A stretch of DNA of 64,000 nt from Labrenzia sp. R4_2 (GCF_017743865.1 NZ_JAGHRJ010000013.1:1-64000), one strand, 5' to 3'; positions 24,110 to 33,381 are shown, counted from the stretch's first letter. The notes: generated from the letters alone by a model not told the origin. Translations and numbers: made by a program.

Positions 24110-26572
24110 TCAAGCCGCGGCGACGTCTTTCAGGAATCTGTCGATCCGTTGGGTGACACCATCCAGTTCCCGCGTGGCCTCATCCGCGATGGATTCAACC
24201 TGTGCGGCGGACTGGCTGGTTTCACCGGAGCCGCGGGAGAGATCTCCGATTGTTTCCGAAACGCTGGCCGTTTGACCGGCTGCCTGTGTCACACCGGAAG
24301 AGATCTCGGAGGTGGCACCAGCCTGCTGCTCGACGGATGCGGCCATGGCAGCTGCGGTTTCGTTGACCTCGTCCATCATGGTCATGATTTCTGTAATCGC
24401 TGCCACAACAGCTTCCGTGGACCCTTGGATTTCCGCGACCTGACCGGAAATCTCATCGGTTGCCTTCGACGTCTGCGTCGCCAGTTCTTTGACTTCCGCT
24501 GCGACGACGGCAAAGCCTTTGCCTGCATCGCCGGCGCGTGCGGCTTCAATTGTCGCGTTGAGAGCCAGGAGGTTGGTTTGTTCCGCAATGTCCTGAATGA
24601 GCTGGATCACGGCACCGATCCGTTCAGCAGCGGCCGACAGTCCCTTGATCTGATCATTGGACGTCCGGGTTGCTTGGGTCACGTCTTCAACGCGGCCGAG
24701 AGTGGCGTTGACTTGCCGCCCGGCTTCCTGGACGGAGGCTGAAAGTTCCTCCGTTGCAGCCGCAATCGTCTGGACGTTGTCGCTTGCCTGGCTTGAGGCA
24801 TGGCTGACGTTTTCGCTTTTGTCCGTGGTTGAACGGGCAATTCCAGTTAGATGTTCGGCGGTGTCTTCAAGCTGCCGCATGTTGCCATTGACGGAGGTCA
24901 GGGCAGCTTCAATATCAGCTCTGAACTCGGTAACCAGTGCATCGACAGCCTGCTGGCGTTTGAGCGCGGTTTCCGCATCGCGCTGTGTCTGTTGCTCCAG
25001 TTCGACACGCTCCACTTCGCGATCCCGGAAGGTGCCGACGGCGCGGGCCATGTCTCCGATTTCATCCTTACGGCTATCGGCGGTCAGGTCGAGGTCGGTT
25101 TGACCCTCTTGCAGTTGCCGCATGGCGTTGGTGAGGGATCTGAGCGGACGAATGATCGCACCTGACAAGAGAACGACAAAACCAACGCCAATGACCAATG
25201 CCACCAGCAGGGCGATAGAAATCTGCGTTCGCGCAGTGGCTGCTGAGGAGACGGCCGTCAGACCCGCGGCCCGGCTGATGGTGCTTGCCTGTTCGCTCAG
25301 CGCCGAAGCTGCGGTTGCAAATTGGGCTTGCCCGGTCTTCTGTGCATCGCTGTTCGTGACGACATCCGCAAAGGTTGCGCGCAGGACCGGCAGCGCTTCA
25401 CCACCTGCCGTCACAAGCGTGTTCAAAGGGCCGTTCAAAAGATCCAAAAAGGCCTTGTCAGACGTTGATTGCAGGGATGACTGGCGAATGCCTTCCAGAG
25501 CGTCCAGCTGGGTTTCGGTTTCGCCGAGATAAGTCTGAAAGGCGGCACTCGAAGCTTCTGAGGACGTGGTCAGGTACTCTGCATAGGCGCTGCGTACGCC
25601 GAGGACATTGCGGGCCACGCCTTGTGTAAAGTTGGACAGGAGCGCGATGTCCGCGGTCGCTTTGTCGAACCCGCGCAATTCCGCCGTCAGCTCCTCAATT
25701 GGCGCCTCGGCTTCTGCAATGATCGTTGTCGTTAGGGTAACGAGTTGTTCAACAGCCGGTTGGAAGGTTTCGGACCAAACCGCAGCGGTCCCGTCGCTGG
25801 CACCGGTCTTCAGGTGCGCTTTGATTTGTTTTTCAAACGCTTTGCCCGCCTTGGTGAGATCCTTGACGGAGGCTCTGAGCGTTTTTGTCTTCACGGTACG
25901 CCGGACAGCCTTGGCGTCCTTGTCCAGCGCCTTGACACGCTCAGAAAGGGCTTTGGCGTTTGCCTTGTCCGGTGCGTTGACAAAGGCTTTGGTTTCCTGC
26001 TCCAGAACGATTGCGGCGATCCGCATGTCTGCAAGACGCGGGGCGACCTTGGAAAGGTTGTTCATCTTGCCTTCGTTGTTGAGGGCAAGACCTAGGCGGT
26101 AAGCTTCCAAGGCCTTGTACTGTTCAAACACCTCGTTGGTCGTATCAACCAGGCCAGATGTCAAACCATTAAGATTTGAAATCGCTTCATCACGCGCACT
26201 TCGGGTGTTTTTCAGATTGCGGAAGCTTACTTCGAGTTCGCTAACAGCCAAGGTCAGCTGCTGTGCGGCCTCTGGTTTGTTCCGGGCCAGTTCATCGCTG
26301 CTTGCAGATAACGTGTTGATGCTCGCCTCAACCACACTGGCGGTCTGCTCAGTGCCGTCGCGCCCGAACGCTTCTGCACCTGCAAGCAGTGGCGGGATAT
26401 CTCCCAGAAGATCACTTGCCGCTTTTGAGGTCGTGACAGACACCTGAACCTGGCTCGCAGCGAGGTATCCGCCGGCACCGACCCCGACAGAGCACAAGAG
26501 CATTGCCCCAAAGCCGATCTGAAGTTGTGTTTTGATCGGCCAGTTCAAGAACGACATATTTGGCAAGCGCAT
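24110..26572 (-). CDS. Methyl-accepting chemotaxis protein, large sensor domain
   Basis: The receptor has about 820 residues, with a membrane segment near 15-40, a large periplasmic, mostly helical sensor of over 400 residues (possibly two stacked helical bundles), a second membrane segment (SIALLVALVIGVGFVVLLSG), HAMP (RPLRSLTNAMRQLQEG) and the signalling hairpin IQDIAEQTNLLALNATIEAA. The C-terminal RIDRFLKDVAAA matches the tail of the other chemoreceptor in this window. No CheR tether. A start at the next ATG (MSFLNWP) is equally possible; neither has a good ribosome site. Confidence 0.9.
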   Translation of the reverse strand: MRLPNMSFLNWPIKTQLQIGFGAMLLCSVGVGAGGYLAASQVQVSVTTSKAASDLLGDIPPLLAGAEAFGRDGTEQTASVVEASINTLSASSDELARNKPEAAQQLTLAVSELEVSFRNLKNTRSARDEAISNLNGLTSGLVDTTNEVFEQYKALEAYRLGLALNNEGKMNNLSKVAPRLADMRIAAIVLEQETKAFVNAPDKANAKALSERVKALDKDAKAVRRTVKTKTLRASVKDLTKAGKAFEKQIKAHLKTGASDGTAAVWSETFQPAVEQLVTLTTTIIAEAEAPIEELTAELRGFDKATADIALLSNFTQGVARNVLGVRSAYAEYLTTSSEASSAAFQTYLGETETQLDALEGIRQSSLQSTSDKAFLDLLNGPLNTLVTAGGEALPVLRATFADVVTNSDAQKTGQAQFATAASALSEQASTISRAAGLTAVSSAATARTQISIALLVALVIGVGFVVLLSGAIIRPLRSLTNAMRQLQEGQTDLDLTADSRKDEIGDMARAVGTFRDREVERVELEQQTQRDAETALKRQQAVDALVTEFRADIEAALTSVNGNMRQLEDTAEHLTGIARSTTDKSENVSHASSQASDNVQTIAAATEELSASVQEAGRQVNATLGRVEDVTQATRTSNDQIKGLSAAAERIGAVIQLIQDIAEQTNLLALNATIEAARAGDAGKGFAVVAAEVKELATQTSKATDEISGQVAEIQGSTEAVVAAITEIMTMMDEVNETAAAMAASVEQQAGATSEISSGVTQAAGQTASVSETIGDLSRGSGETSQSAAQVESIADEATRELDGVTQRIDRFLKDVAAA

Positions 26573-26709
26573 TGGGCGGGCCCCAGTCCAGTCTGAAAAC
26601 GCCTGCAAGTGTGCCGGAATGGATTTAACAAGATCCGAATTTTAGGCAATTTTGGCGAATATTTTGCGATTTCTGCTTGTCTACGGGTTTCTACCCAGGC
26701 GGGAATCTC

Positions 26710-27009
26710 CTACGCGCGACTGCCGGGTGTGTCTGAATGCCCCAGATCCCTGTCCGGCCACAGCAGGTCGCGAAGCCGTTGTTTCAGGATTTTGGCCTCC
26801 GGGAAGCCGTCGTCGGTTTTTCTGTCCCAAACCGGCGTGCCGTCACATGTGATGGTGAAAATCCCGCCTGTGCCGGGAACAAGTGTGACCGCGCCTGCCT
26901 CTTCAGAAAAGGTCGACAGGATTTCCTGCGCCATCCACGCCGAGCGGAGCAGCCAATTGCATTGGCGGCAATAGGTGATGATGATATGGGGCGCGGGGAT
27001 ATCCTGCAT
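26710..27009 (-). CDS. SelT/SelW/SelH family thioredoxin-fold protein
   Basis: The 99-residue protein has the Rdx motif ITYCRQCNWLLR near the N-terminus, with the CxxC redox pair (Cys instead of selenocysteine), then WMAQEILSTF, a beta-strand section GAVTLVPGTGGIF and TCDGTPVWDRKTDDGFPE, all typical of bacterial SelW-like proteins. They are thought to act in redox balance. GAGG lies before the ATG and fixes the start 33 bases inside the open frame. It is divergent from the choline-kinase-like gene, sharing about 60 bases of promoter region. Confidence 0.85.
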   Translation of the reverse strand: MQDIPAPHIIITYCRQCNWLLRSAWMAQEILSTFSEEAGAVTLVPGTGGIFTITCDGTPVWDRKTDDGFPEAKILKQRLRDLLWPDRDLGHSDTPGSRA

Positions 27010-27069
27010 GGGTCCTCGTTCAATTCTTCGGTCAGACGTCAAAGGCTCTTCTTGCCATATTCCTCCATA

Positions 27070-27963
27070 ATGACACCAGCCGGTCGATCAGCGGTTTTGG
27101 AGAAGGTTCTGCAAAACAGTTCAGATCTCCAGGCTGTTCTCGGAGAGGTTTTGTCTGCAGAGCGGAAGGATGGTCTGAGCAATCAGGTTTTGCGGATCTC
27201 GGCTCAGAAGGGCGTGTTCTTTCTGCGTATCGGTCAGGCCGGATCCGAAGCATTTGTGGACCGGTTTGCAGAGGCCCACAATTTGCAATTGGCCGCGGAT
27301 CTGGGCGTTGCCATTCCGCCCGTGTACATGGATCCAGAAAGCGGGCTATTGCTTACGCGGGCCCTTGAAACCCGCCAATCAGAGAAAAAAGACCTTCCGG
27401 ACATGCTGGGACAAGAGCTCGCCCGGCTCCATAATTCAAAGCTGAGTTTCGAGGGGGAGATCAATCCGCACACCACTTATGCGGCGCTTCGGAAGCGGGT
27501 TTCTGAGAAACTTGATGGCAATCCAGACGTGTCGCTGTCGAAGGATGTCTCGGCGGTCCTCCCTAACCTCGATCGGCTGATGGCAGATGTGGGTTTGCAA
27601 AGCCAATTGGTGCTGGTGCCGAGCCATGGAGACTTATCTGAAGGCAACTGCCTGCTGGCTGACAACCGTCTCTGGCTGATCGATTGGGAGTTTTCCGGCA
27701 TGGCGGACCCTTGCTGGGATCTTGCTTACGCCATTCAGGAAATCGGATTTGACGCGGACGCTGAGCGGAGGTTTTTGACTGCCTACGAATTCGGGCAACA
27801 CCGACCCATTGACCGGGCCGATTTGGAGGCCATTAAAGCGCGGTGTGATGCCATTTCAGCTCTTTGGGCAGTTGTTCAGCTTCTGGACAGGCGCGACCCG
27901 GCGACATTTGCACCTTTTGCTCTTGAACGCGCTGCCCGTGCCCTGAAACAGAAACCGGCATAG
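27070..27963 (+). CDS. Choline kinase-like (APH family) phosphotransferase
   Basis: The 297-residue product has the aminoglycoside/choline kinase core: NQVLRISAQKGVFFLRIG (lysine-strand region is degenerate), PSHGDLSEGNCLL near 186 (catalytic loop HGDxxxxN) and LIDWEFSGMADPCWDLA near 204 (the DFG-equivalent IDWE). Choline or ethanolamine kinase activity is plausible from DPCWDLAYAI, a choline-kinase-type continuation. Choline-sulfatase 3 kb away makes a choline link attractive but not proven. The start is uncertain: the frame is open far upstream and no good ribosome site is visible. Confidence 0.7.
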   Translation: MTPAGRSAVLEKVLQNSSDLQAVLGEVLSAERKDGLSNQVLRISAQKGVFFLRIGQAGSEAFVDRFAEAHNLQLAADLGVAIPPVYMDPESGLLLTRALETRQSEKKDLPDMLGQELARLHNSKLSFEGEINPHTTYAALRKRVSEKLDGNPDVSLSKDVSAVLPNLDRLMADVGLQSQLVLVPSHGDLSEGNCLLADNRLWLIDWEFSGMADPCWDLAYAIQEIGFDADAERRFLTAYEFGQHRPIDRADLEAIKARCDAISALWAVVQLLDRRDPATFAPFALERAARALKQKPA

Positions 27964-27990
27964 CAGACGTATGAAACGCCGCAATACCGT

Positions 27991-28992
27991 CTAATCGATC
28001 GCATCGGTTCCAGGAGCTGCGAGGCAGGCGCTGTAGAGCTGGTTCATGCGTGTTTGCAAGCCGGGGTCCTGGGGCGTGCTGAGCAGCGGTTCCCAGATGT
28101 TTTCCGACTTCAAACCATCAAGCGTGCAGCGGCATGCGGCAACACAGAGTGCTTCGTTCCCCATGCTTGTCGTGCAGCTTTGCGCGCAATTGGTCTGAAA
28201 GCTGCGGCTGGTCCGGTCCATGTTTGGTCCCAGCAGCGTCACACTCCAAACCAAACCATAAAGAAGCGGTTGATGCAGAATGTAGATCGGCAGGGAATGG
28301 CGGCCCATCCATCTAAGCGCCCGGCCTGCTAGACCGCCGAATTCCATCTGCTTGAGAGGTTCCATGAGGGCGGATTTGCGAATGGCCTTTGACAGCGCCA
28401 CACCTAAAAGAGTTGCCCCGGTCCACGGCGCGAGCGGGACATAATCGACGCTGGGCATAGCCGGGGTGCCAAGGCCGGTCCAGAGCCAAATCTCACCATC
28501 AAACACGCTCGAGGATGCCCAGTGCGGCAGGGTGAGGATGATCGCGCTGCCAGCCAGGGCGTAGAGCAGCGGAAGTCGCGTGAAGGGCAGAGCGATCAGA
28601 CTGGAAACAGCGATGCAATGCAGAATGCCGAAACGGACAAAGCTGTCTCCAAAGGCAAAGTGGGTGCCGATCGACACACAGGTGGCGGAAGCGGCGATTA
28701 GCGCAAAGCGTTTCCAGAAGGAGCGCCAGCGGATCTCATTGTGGTGCGCGAGATCCAGGCTAACCCCGACCAGGATCAGGAAGCTGGCGGCGATCGAGAC
28801 GGCAAATGTGCGCCAACCAGGCGCCCCTCCGACATCCCAGTCAACGAAGGCAAACCACGAGAGATCCCACGAAAAATGGTAGATCGCCATGGTAACGATT
28901 GCCACGCCGCGGGCCAAATCAAGAACGGCAAGGCGACCTTCGTGCGTCGAGGGCCCACCGCTGGATGGATTGTTTATAGAGGGTTGTGTCAT
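27991..28992 (-). CDS. DUF1624 (HGSNAT-like) multi-pass membrane protein
   Basis: The 333-residue protein has about seven membrane segments. It opens with LAVLDLARGVAIVTMAIYHF, the DUF1624/heparan-alpha-glucosaminide N-acetyltransferase-type start, and later MGRHSLPIYILHQPLLYG, which carries the acyltransferase-like His. Members are probably membrane acyltransferases for cell-envelope sugars. After the last membrane segment lies a Cys-rich region (NCAQSC, LCVAACRC, SACLAA) that could bind metal or form disulfides. It ends 28 bases from the convergent kinase gene. Confidence 0.75.
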   Translation of the reverse strand: MTQPSINNPSSGGPSTHEGRLAVLDLARGVAIVTMAIYHFSWDLSWFAFVDWDVGGAPGWRTFAVSIAASFLILVGVSLDLAHHNEIRWRSFWKRFALIAASATCVSIGTHFAFGDSFVRFGILHCIAVSSLIALPFTRLPLLYALAGSAIILTLPHWASSSVFDGEIWLWTGLGTPAMPSVDYVPLAPWTGATLLGVALSKAIRKSALMEPLKQMEFGGLAGRALRWMGRHSLPIYILHQPLLYGLVWSVTLLGPNMDRTSRSFQTNCAQSCTTSMGNEALCVAACRCTLDGLKSENIWEPLLSTPQDPGLQTRMNQLYSACLAAPGTDAID

Positions 28993-29075
28993 GGCTTCCG
29001 ATCAACGTTCGCCCATGACCAATAAGCTGAAAGGCTGGAGATGCAAGCCGGTCGGTGTGTTCGACCAGGACAGGT

Positions 29076-29201
29076 CTAGCTGTTGAATGCCATGATCAAA
29101 GTCGTGACCAGTGCGGCCGCCCCGAATATAGCCCCAACGAACGGCCAGGGTGACGGTCTTTGTGTCGCAAAGACTTCCTGATTGACCGGATCACGCAGCA
29201 T
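29076..29201 (-). CDS. 41-residue single-pass membrane protein
   Basis: This small reading frame starts MLRDPVNQEVFATQRP and has one hydrophobic segment (PFVGAIFGAAALVTTLIMAF) ending almost at the C-terminus. AAGGGG lies about nine bases before the ATG. A polar N-terminus followed by one C-terminal membrane helix is the usual form of real bacterial microproteins. It lies between DUF1624 and DUF3775 genes on the same strand. Function unknown. Confidence 0.55.
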   Translation of the reverse strand: MLRDPVNQEVFATQRPSPWPFVGAIFGAAALVTTLIMAFNS

Positions 29202-29288
29202 TCACACCACCCCTTCGATCACCACAACTGCGCCCGAGGTTGCTGCATAATTTCCGCGGCGAAAAGATGGTAAACGAGATCTAAAGAT

Positions 29289-29305
29289 GTTTTCCCAAGG
29301 AAAAC
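29289..29305. repeat. 7-bp inverted repeat upstream of the 41-aa gene
   Basis: GTTTTCC and GGAAAAC flank three bases, 88 bases upstream of the small membrane-protein start. It could be an operator or a short hairpin; no T-run follows. Confidence 0.3.
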
Positions 29306-29397
29306 GCCAAGCTGTGGACTGCACGAAAACGATCCGGAAAACGGATTGACTCAAGCCAAACTATTGGCCCGCCAAAAGGTTTTCCGGCTGGGAATGC

Positions 29398-29808
29398 TTA
29401 TAGAGAAAGGGAATCCAGACCGGCTTCCAGGTGATCGGCGAGCATCGGCATGCCAAGCAGATAGGAAGCGGTTGAGCCGACCGCCCGATCCTTGGCTTCT
29501 TGAACGGCTTGCGAGAAGTCTTCTACCTCGAAATCCCCCCGGCCGATCCAGGTGATGGCGACTAGCTCCGCAGCTTCGTCGACGTTCAAATCTTCCAAGA
29601 GTTCGCGCAATTCCTCATCGGAGAGATTGTCGCTTTCTTCTTCCGCCAGACCGTCGTGGCCGTGAGCTTCTTCCAGGGTGTCGGCGTCAAATTCGACGTC
29701 CCCCTCATGGCCATCTTCAAACGTATCGGCGGTGGTCTCTGCAACCGCGCGGGCCTTTTGCGCCAGCATCCGTACAGTGTCAGCCGAAAGAGAAAGATCG
29801 ATGTCCAT
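29398..29808 (-). CDS. DUF3775 domain protein
   Basis: The 136-residue acidic cytosolic protein starts MDIDLSLSADTVRMLAQKAR, has a very acidic middle (EEAHGHDGLAEEESDNLSDE) and a C-terminal DUF3775 core: LLEDLNVDEAAELVAITWIGRGDFEVEDFS...DHLEAGLDSL. The family is common in alphaproteobacteria and uncharacterised. GGAGG ten bases before the ATG selects this start over a longer open frame. Confidence 0.78.
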   Translation of the reverse strand: MDIDLSLSADTVRMLAQKARAVAETTADTFEDGHEGDVEFDADTLEEAHGHDGLAEEESDNLSDEELRELLEDLNVDEAAELVAITWIGRGDFEVEDFSQAVQEAKDRAVGSTASYLLGMPMLADHLEAGLDSLSL

Positions 29809-30063
29809 GGCAGCCTCCGAAGAACTGACTTCTTTATCGATCCACTTTTGTCCGTTGGCAATGGCCATGGCCTAATTTCCTGTTTCTCAAGTATTCCAAC
29901 AGAAGGTACTTGTGGCATTGCGCTTTGAACCTCCAGACCAGATGACTGTATCTGGAGGTCCTGTTCATGGCCTTGATCGGTATCAACGCGCTGGGCCGTG
30001 TGGACGAAATGCGTCTCCAATTCGTCCAAACGGTCTTGTGGTATCCACCTGAACCCAAAGATC

Positions 30064-30315
30064 TTATTTGCTCACTTCGGAGGGCAGCGGCTGTGTCAGG
30101 GCAGGGATTGTGGTGCCCGGTGTTGTCGTGTCTTTCGCCTCAGATCCCGCAATAGCGGCGGCTGCGGTCAGGATTGCCGCCAAAAATATGCCGAGGCAAA
30201 TAGCCTGCAACAGGGGGCGGGCGTCCTGCAGGTCTCTGGACCTTTTCCGGGTTACCGTCTGAGGTTCGTGATTTTGGGTATGAAAATCAGATGATTTTGC
30301 GTGTGTGTCTGTCAT
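30064..30315 (-). CDS. Small single-pass membrane protein
   Basis: The 83-residue product has a polar N-terminus (TDTHAKSSDFHTQNHE), a basic patch (RKRSRDLQDARP) and one membrane helix (AICLGIFLAAILTAAAAIAG), followed by a Thr/Pro-rich tail (DTTTPGTTIPALTQ). The orientation would be N-in. It is 50 bases downstream of another small membrane protein gene on the same strand. I do not recognise a family. Confidence 0.5.
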   Translation of the reverse strand: MTDTHAKSSDFHTQNHEPQTVTRKRSRDLQDARPLLQAICLGIFLAAILTAAAAIAGSEAKDTTTPGTTIPALTQPLPSEVSK

Positions 30316-30365
30316 GACAGCCTGTCTTTTTCTTTGGAATTGGGGGCTGCAAATCGTGAGGGCGG

Positions 30366-30575
30366 TTACTCTGTAAAATCGCGGAACAGGCGGGTGCCGA
30401 GCATCCGGGTCAGTTGCGCCATTAGGATCAGCGCCAAAAACGGCAAGGCGGCCGCTGGTTCCGGAACAACAGCCAGCAACGTCAAAAGCACTGCTGCCGA
30501 CCCGAACAATATCGCCAGTACGACGACATGGCGGTCTTCGTTATGGCGTTCAGATTTCTGGGTGCGTTCCAACAT
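30366..30575 (-). CDS. Small two-helix membrane protein
   Basis: The 69-residue product has a charged N-terminus (LERTQKSERHNEDRH) and two hydrophobic segments (VVVLAILFGSAAVLLTLLAV and AAALPFLALILMAQL) with a basic tail. GGAGG lies five to six bases before the ATG, which selects this start over a longer open frame whose N-terminus looks non-coding. Probably cotranscribed with the next small membrane protein. Function unknown. Confidence 0.5.
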   Translation of the reverse strand: MLERTQKSERHNEDRHVVVLAILFGSAAVLLTLLAVVPEPAAALPFLALILMAQLTRMLGTRLFRDFTE

Positions 30576-30880
30576 TCTGGCCTCCGCAGTTTCAACGGAT
30601 GCACATTCCAACCAAATTGCGCCGGGAGACCGTCTGCTCTTGGGCTTTGCTGGTGCCATTTCGTGACATTTGTGGGGCGTTGCAAAACACCGGTTTCTTG
30701 CGGTTGGATACCTCCAAAATAAAGGAGCAATAAAAGCGCTGTTCTTTCGAAGCAATTGCTGCATAAATTACTGAGGTATTTAAATAATGTTAGACTTTAT
30801 GCGTTCCATTTTATGGTTTGTTTGCACTTTTTTTCGATACTGCGGGCAGGGTAGGTAATCGGTAGAGAGTGCAGACGGCT
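30576..30880. other. Intergenic region between small membrane genes and PAS gene
   Basis: About 305 bases that become AT-rich near 30765-30840 (GAGGTATTTAAATAATG). It should contain the divergent promoters. I see no gene or clear terminator. Confidence 0.4.
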
Positions 30881-32008
30881 ATGGTGGTCAAAGCAGCGCA
30901 GAGCGCGTTGGCACAAAGCAAGGATGACAAGCCAGCAGAACAAGAACTTGAAACGAAAGTTTCAGAGGACACACCTGCGCTTGCCTTGGCCGGGCTCCAG
31001 TTTTTCGTTGCTGATATTTCCCAGAAAACAATCCTTTGGCATGAGATCGGCAGTCAGAGCTTCCATAGTGAGGTCAAGGACCTGCAGGAAGCACCTTCAA
31101 ATCTCGCTTTACGCAACCTGTCACCGGAAGACAGGAAAACAATCTTGCGCCTGATACAGGGCGCCATCCGCGATGGGGTCGCCGGGCCGTTTGATGTCGG
31201 CGGCGGACCCGATCACCGGATCCCGGGCATCCCGATCGTTGCACACCGCTATGAGCTGGTTGACGGACGGATCGTTGTCATCTGTTTCCCATCGATTGGA
31301 GAGGACGAAAACCCGGGCCGCATCGTTCTGGGGCTTGCGCCAATCCTGCAACACTTTGTTGCCTCTTCAAACCGGGTGGTGCTGCTGGTCGACAACTTCG
31401 GCTATGTGCGCTTTGCAAGCGACGGCTTTGTCAAAACCTTTCAGATCGAAGACGCCCGGCTGATCATCGGCCGCAACATCGCGCATATTCAAAAACGCGT
31501 CGGCCGGACCATCGTTTCCCTGGCGCTGGGCGCATTGACACGCCGGGCGAGTGCATCCGGCCGCGGCAAGTTTCTGCTGGCTTCCAACGATGCCATCGAG
31601 CTGACCTATGAAGCTATGCATTTCCGGATCGGGGGCACCGTGGGGGGCGTCCTGTTTTCCGCAGGCCGGATCGGCGGTGATGTCGATTTTCTCAAAGTCT
31701 TTGAAATCTGCAGCGCGCCAATGCTGGTGATCAACACGAAGTCGAAAATGATCATTGCTGCCAACAAGGCGGCGATGAAGACCTACCACCTGACCAACGA
31801 AATCATGGACAGCAAGCCGGTCACGGACATTCTGCTTCATCCGAACAATTATTCTTCCCTGCTTGGTGCTGCACAGTCGGAGACCGAGGTCCCGATGTCG
31901 ATCCCGGTCAATATCCTGAACGGCCAGACAAAGAAGAAACGCTTCCGCGTAATGCTCATCGACAAGGACAGCAAGGAACCGAAGCTCGTTTTGGAAACCC
32001 GCAGCTGA
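30881..32008 (+). CDS. PAS-like sensory protein of unknown function
   Basis: The product is about 375 residues, cytosolic. The middle VVLLVDNFGYVRFASDGFVKTFQIEDARLIIGRNI and the later APMLVINTKSKMIIAANKAAMKTYHLTNEIM...PVTDIL both read as PAS-type folds (strand-helix with N/A anchor then a short motif). No kinase, GGDEF, HTH or methyl-accepting output domain is visible, so it may act by protein contact or be a sensor subunit. GTG four codons upstream is an alternative start. A single gene ahead of the aminotransferase. Confidence 0.55.
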   Translation: MVVKAAQSALAQSKDDKPAEQELETKVSEDTPALALAGLQFFVADISQKTILWHEIGSQSFHSEVKDLQEAPSNLALRNLSPEDRKTILRLIQGAIRDGVAGPFDVGGGPDHRIPGIPIVAHRYELVDGRIVVICFPSIGEDENPGRIVLGLAPILQHFVASSNRVVLLVDNFGYVRFASDGFVKTFQIEDARLIIGRNIAHIQKRVGRTIVSLALGALTRRASASGRGKFLLASNDAIELTYEAMHFRIGGTVGGVLFSAGRIGGDVDFLKVFEICSAPMLVINTKSKMIIAANKAAMKTYHLTNEIMDSKPVTDILLHPNNYSSLLGAAQSETEVPMSIPVNILNGQTKKKRFRVMLIDKDSKEPKLVLETRS

Positions 32009-32037
32009 TCCCTCCCGGCCATCGATCGCAACAATGG

Positions 32038-32073
32038 CAGGCGTAATCACGGGCGATCGCCTTTATTTTTGCC
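32038..32073 (+). terminator. Weak terminator after the PAS-like gene
   Basis: AGGCG pairs with CGCCT across a 14-base loop containing GGGCGAT, followed by TTATTTTT. The stem is short. Confidence 0.35.
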
Positions 32074-32159
32074 AAACCTGGCCTTCATGCCCTTGTCATG
32101 ATGGCCCAGCGGATCTAGGGTCCGCGCGCTAACTTTCCCGTTTCCCCCTGGAGGACATT

Positions 32160-33359
32160 ATGGGCTTTCTTGCTGACGCATTGGCGCGAGTTCAACCATC
32201 TGCGACCATCGCCGTCACCAACAAGGCACGCGAGCTGAAAGCCGCAGGCCGCGATGTGATCGGTCTCGGAGCTGGCGAGCCGGATTTCGACACCCCGGAA
32301 AACATCAAGGCGGCTGCCATCAAGGCCATTAACGACGGCAAGACCAAGTACACGGCTGTCGATGGTATTCCGGAGCTGAAGGCTGCCATCGCCGAGAAGT
32401 TCAAGCGGGAAAACGGGCTCACTTACGAAACCAATCAGATCACTGTCGGCACCGGCGGCAAGCAGGTGCTCTACAATGCACTGGTTGCCACCATCAATCC
32501 GGGCGATGAGGTCATCATCCCGACGCCATACTGGGTCAGCTATCCGGATATGGTTCTTCTGGCTGGCGGCGAACCGGTCATCGTTGAAGCCGACAAGTCC
32601 ACCTTCAAGATCACGCCGGAAGCGCTCGATGCTGCCATCACATCGCGCACCAAGTGGCTGATCTTCAACTCGCCCTCCAACCCGTCCGGGGCTGCTTACA
32701 CGGAAGCCGAACTGAAGGCGCTGTGCAACGTTCTGGTCAAACACCCGCATGTCTGGATCATGACCGACGACATGTATGAGCACCTGGTCTATGACGACTT
32801 CGAGTTCACGACACCGGCCCAGGTCGAGCCGTCGCTTTATGAGCGCACGCTGACCGTCAACGGCGTATCGAAGGCGTATTCCATGACCGGCTGGCGGATC
32901 GGCTATGCCGGTGGCCCGGTTGACCTGATCAAGGCCATGGCGAAGGTCCAGTCGCAATCGACCTCCAACCCGAACTCGATTGCGCAGTGGGCCGCAGTTG
33001 AAGCGATCTCCGGTACACAGGATTTCATTCCGAAGAACAATGAAATCTTCAAAGCGCGCCGCGATCTCGTTGTTTCCATGCTGAACCAGGCAAACGGCAT
33101 CACCTGCCCGGTTCCGGAAGGCGCGTTCTATGTATTCCCGTCCTGCGCTGGAACCATCGGCAAGACCGCTCCGTCCGGCAAGGTCATCGAGAACGACGAA
33201 GACTTCGTAACTGAGCTTCTCGAGACAGAAGGTGTCGCGGTCGTTCACGGGTCGGCCTTTGGCCTTGGTCCGAACTTCCGGATTTCCTATGCGACCTCCA
33301 CGGAAGCTCTGGAAGAAGCCTGCACCCGCATTCAGCGTTTCTGCGGCAATCTGAAATAA
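32160..33359 (+). CDS. aatA: Aspartate aminotransferase (class I, PLP)
   Basis: Transfers the amino group between aspartate and 2-oxoglutarate. The 399-residue product has the fold-type I landmarks: LGAGEPDFDTP at the N-terminus, TVGTGGKQVLYNAL (phosphate cup), FNSPSNPSGAAYT, and NGVSKAYSMTGWRIGYAGG with the PLP-binding Lys and phosphate-binding Arg near 240-250, then NFRISYATS near the end with the substrate-carboxylate Arg. The sequence is typical of the rhizobial AatA type (subgroup I-gamma/beta); some homologues also act on prephenate. CTGGAGGAC precedes the ATG. Confidence 0.9.
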   Translation: MGFLADALARVQPSATIAVTNKARELKAAGRDVIGLGAGEPDFDTPENIKAAAIKAINDGKTKYTAVDGIPELKAAIAEKFKRENGLTYETNQITVGTGGKQVLYNALVATINPGDEVIIPTPYWVSYPDMVLLAGGEPVIVEADKSTFKITPEALDAAITSRTKWLIFNSPSNPSGAAYTEAELKALCNVLVKHPHVWIMTDDMYEHLVYDDFEFTTPAQVEPSLYERTLTVNGVSKAYSMTGWRIGYAGGPVDLIKAMAKVQSQSTSNPNSIAQWAAVEAISGTQDFIPKNNEIFKARRDLVVSMLNQANGITCPVPEGAFYVFPSCAGTIGKTAPSGKVIENDEDFVTELLETEGVAVVHGSAFGLGPNFRISYATSTEALEEACTRIQRFCGNLK

Positions 33360-33381
33360 GTTGAGCTGACAATCAGCATCT

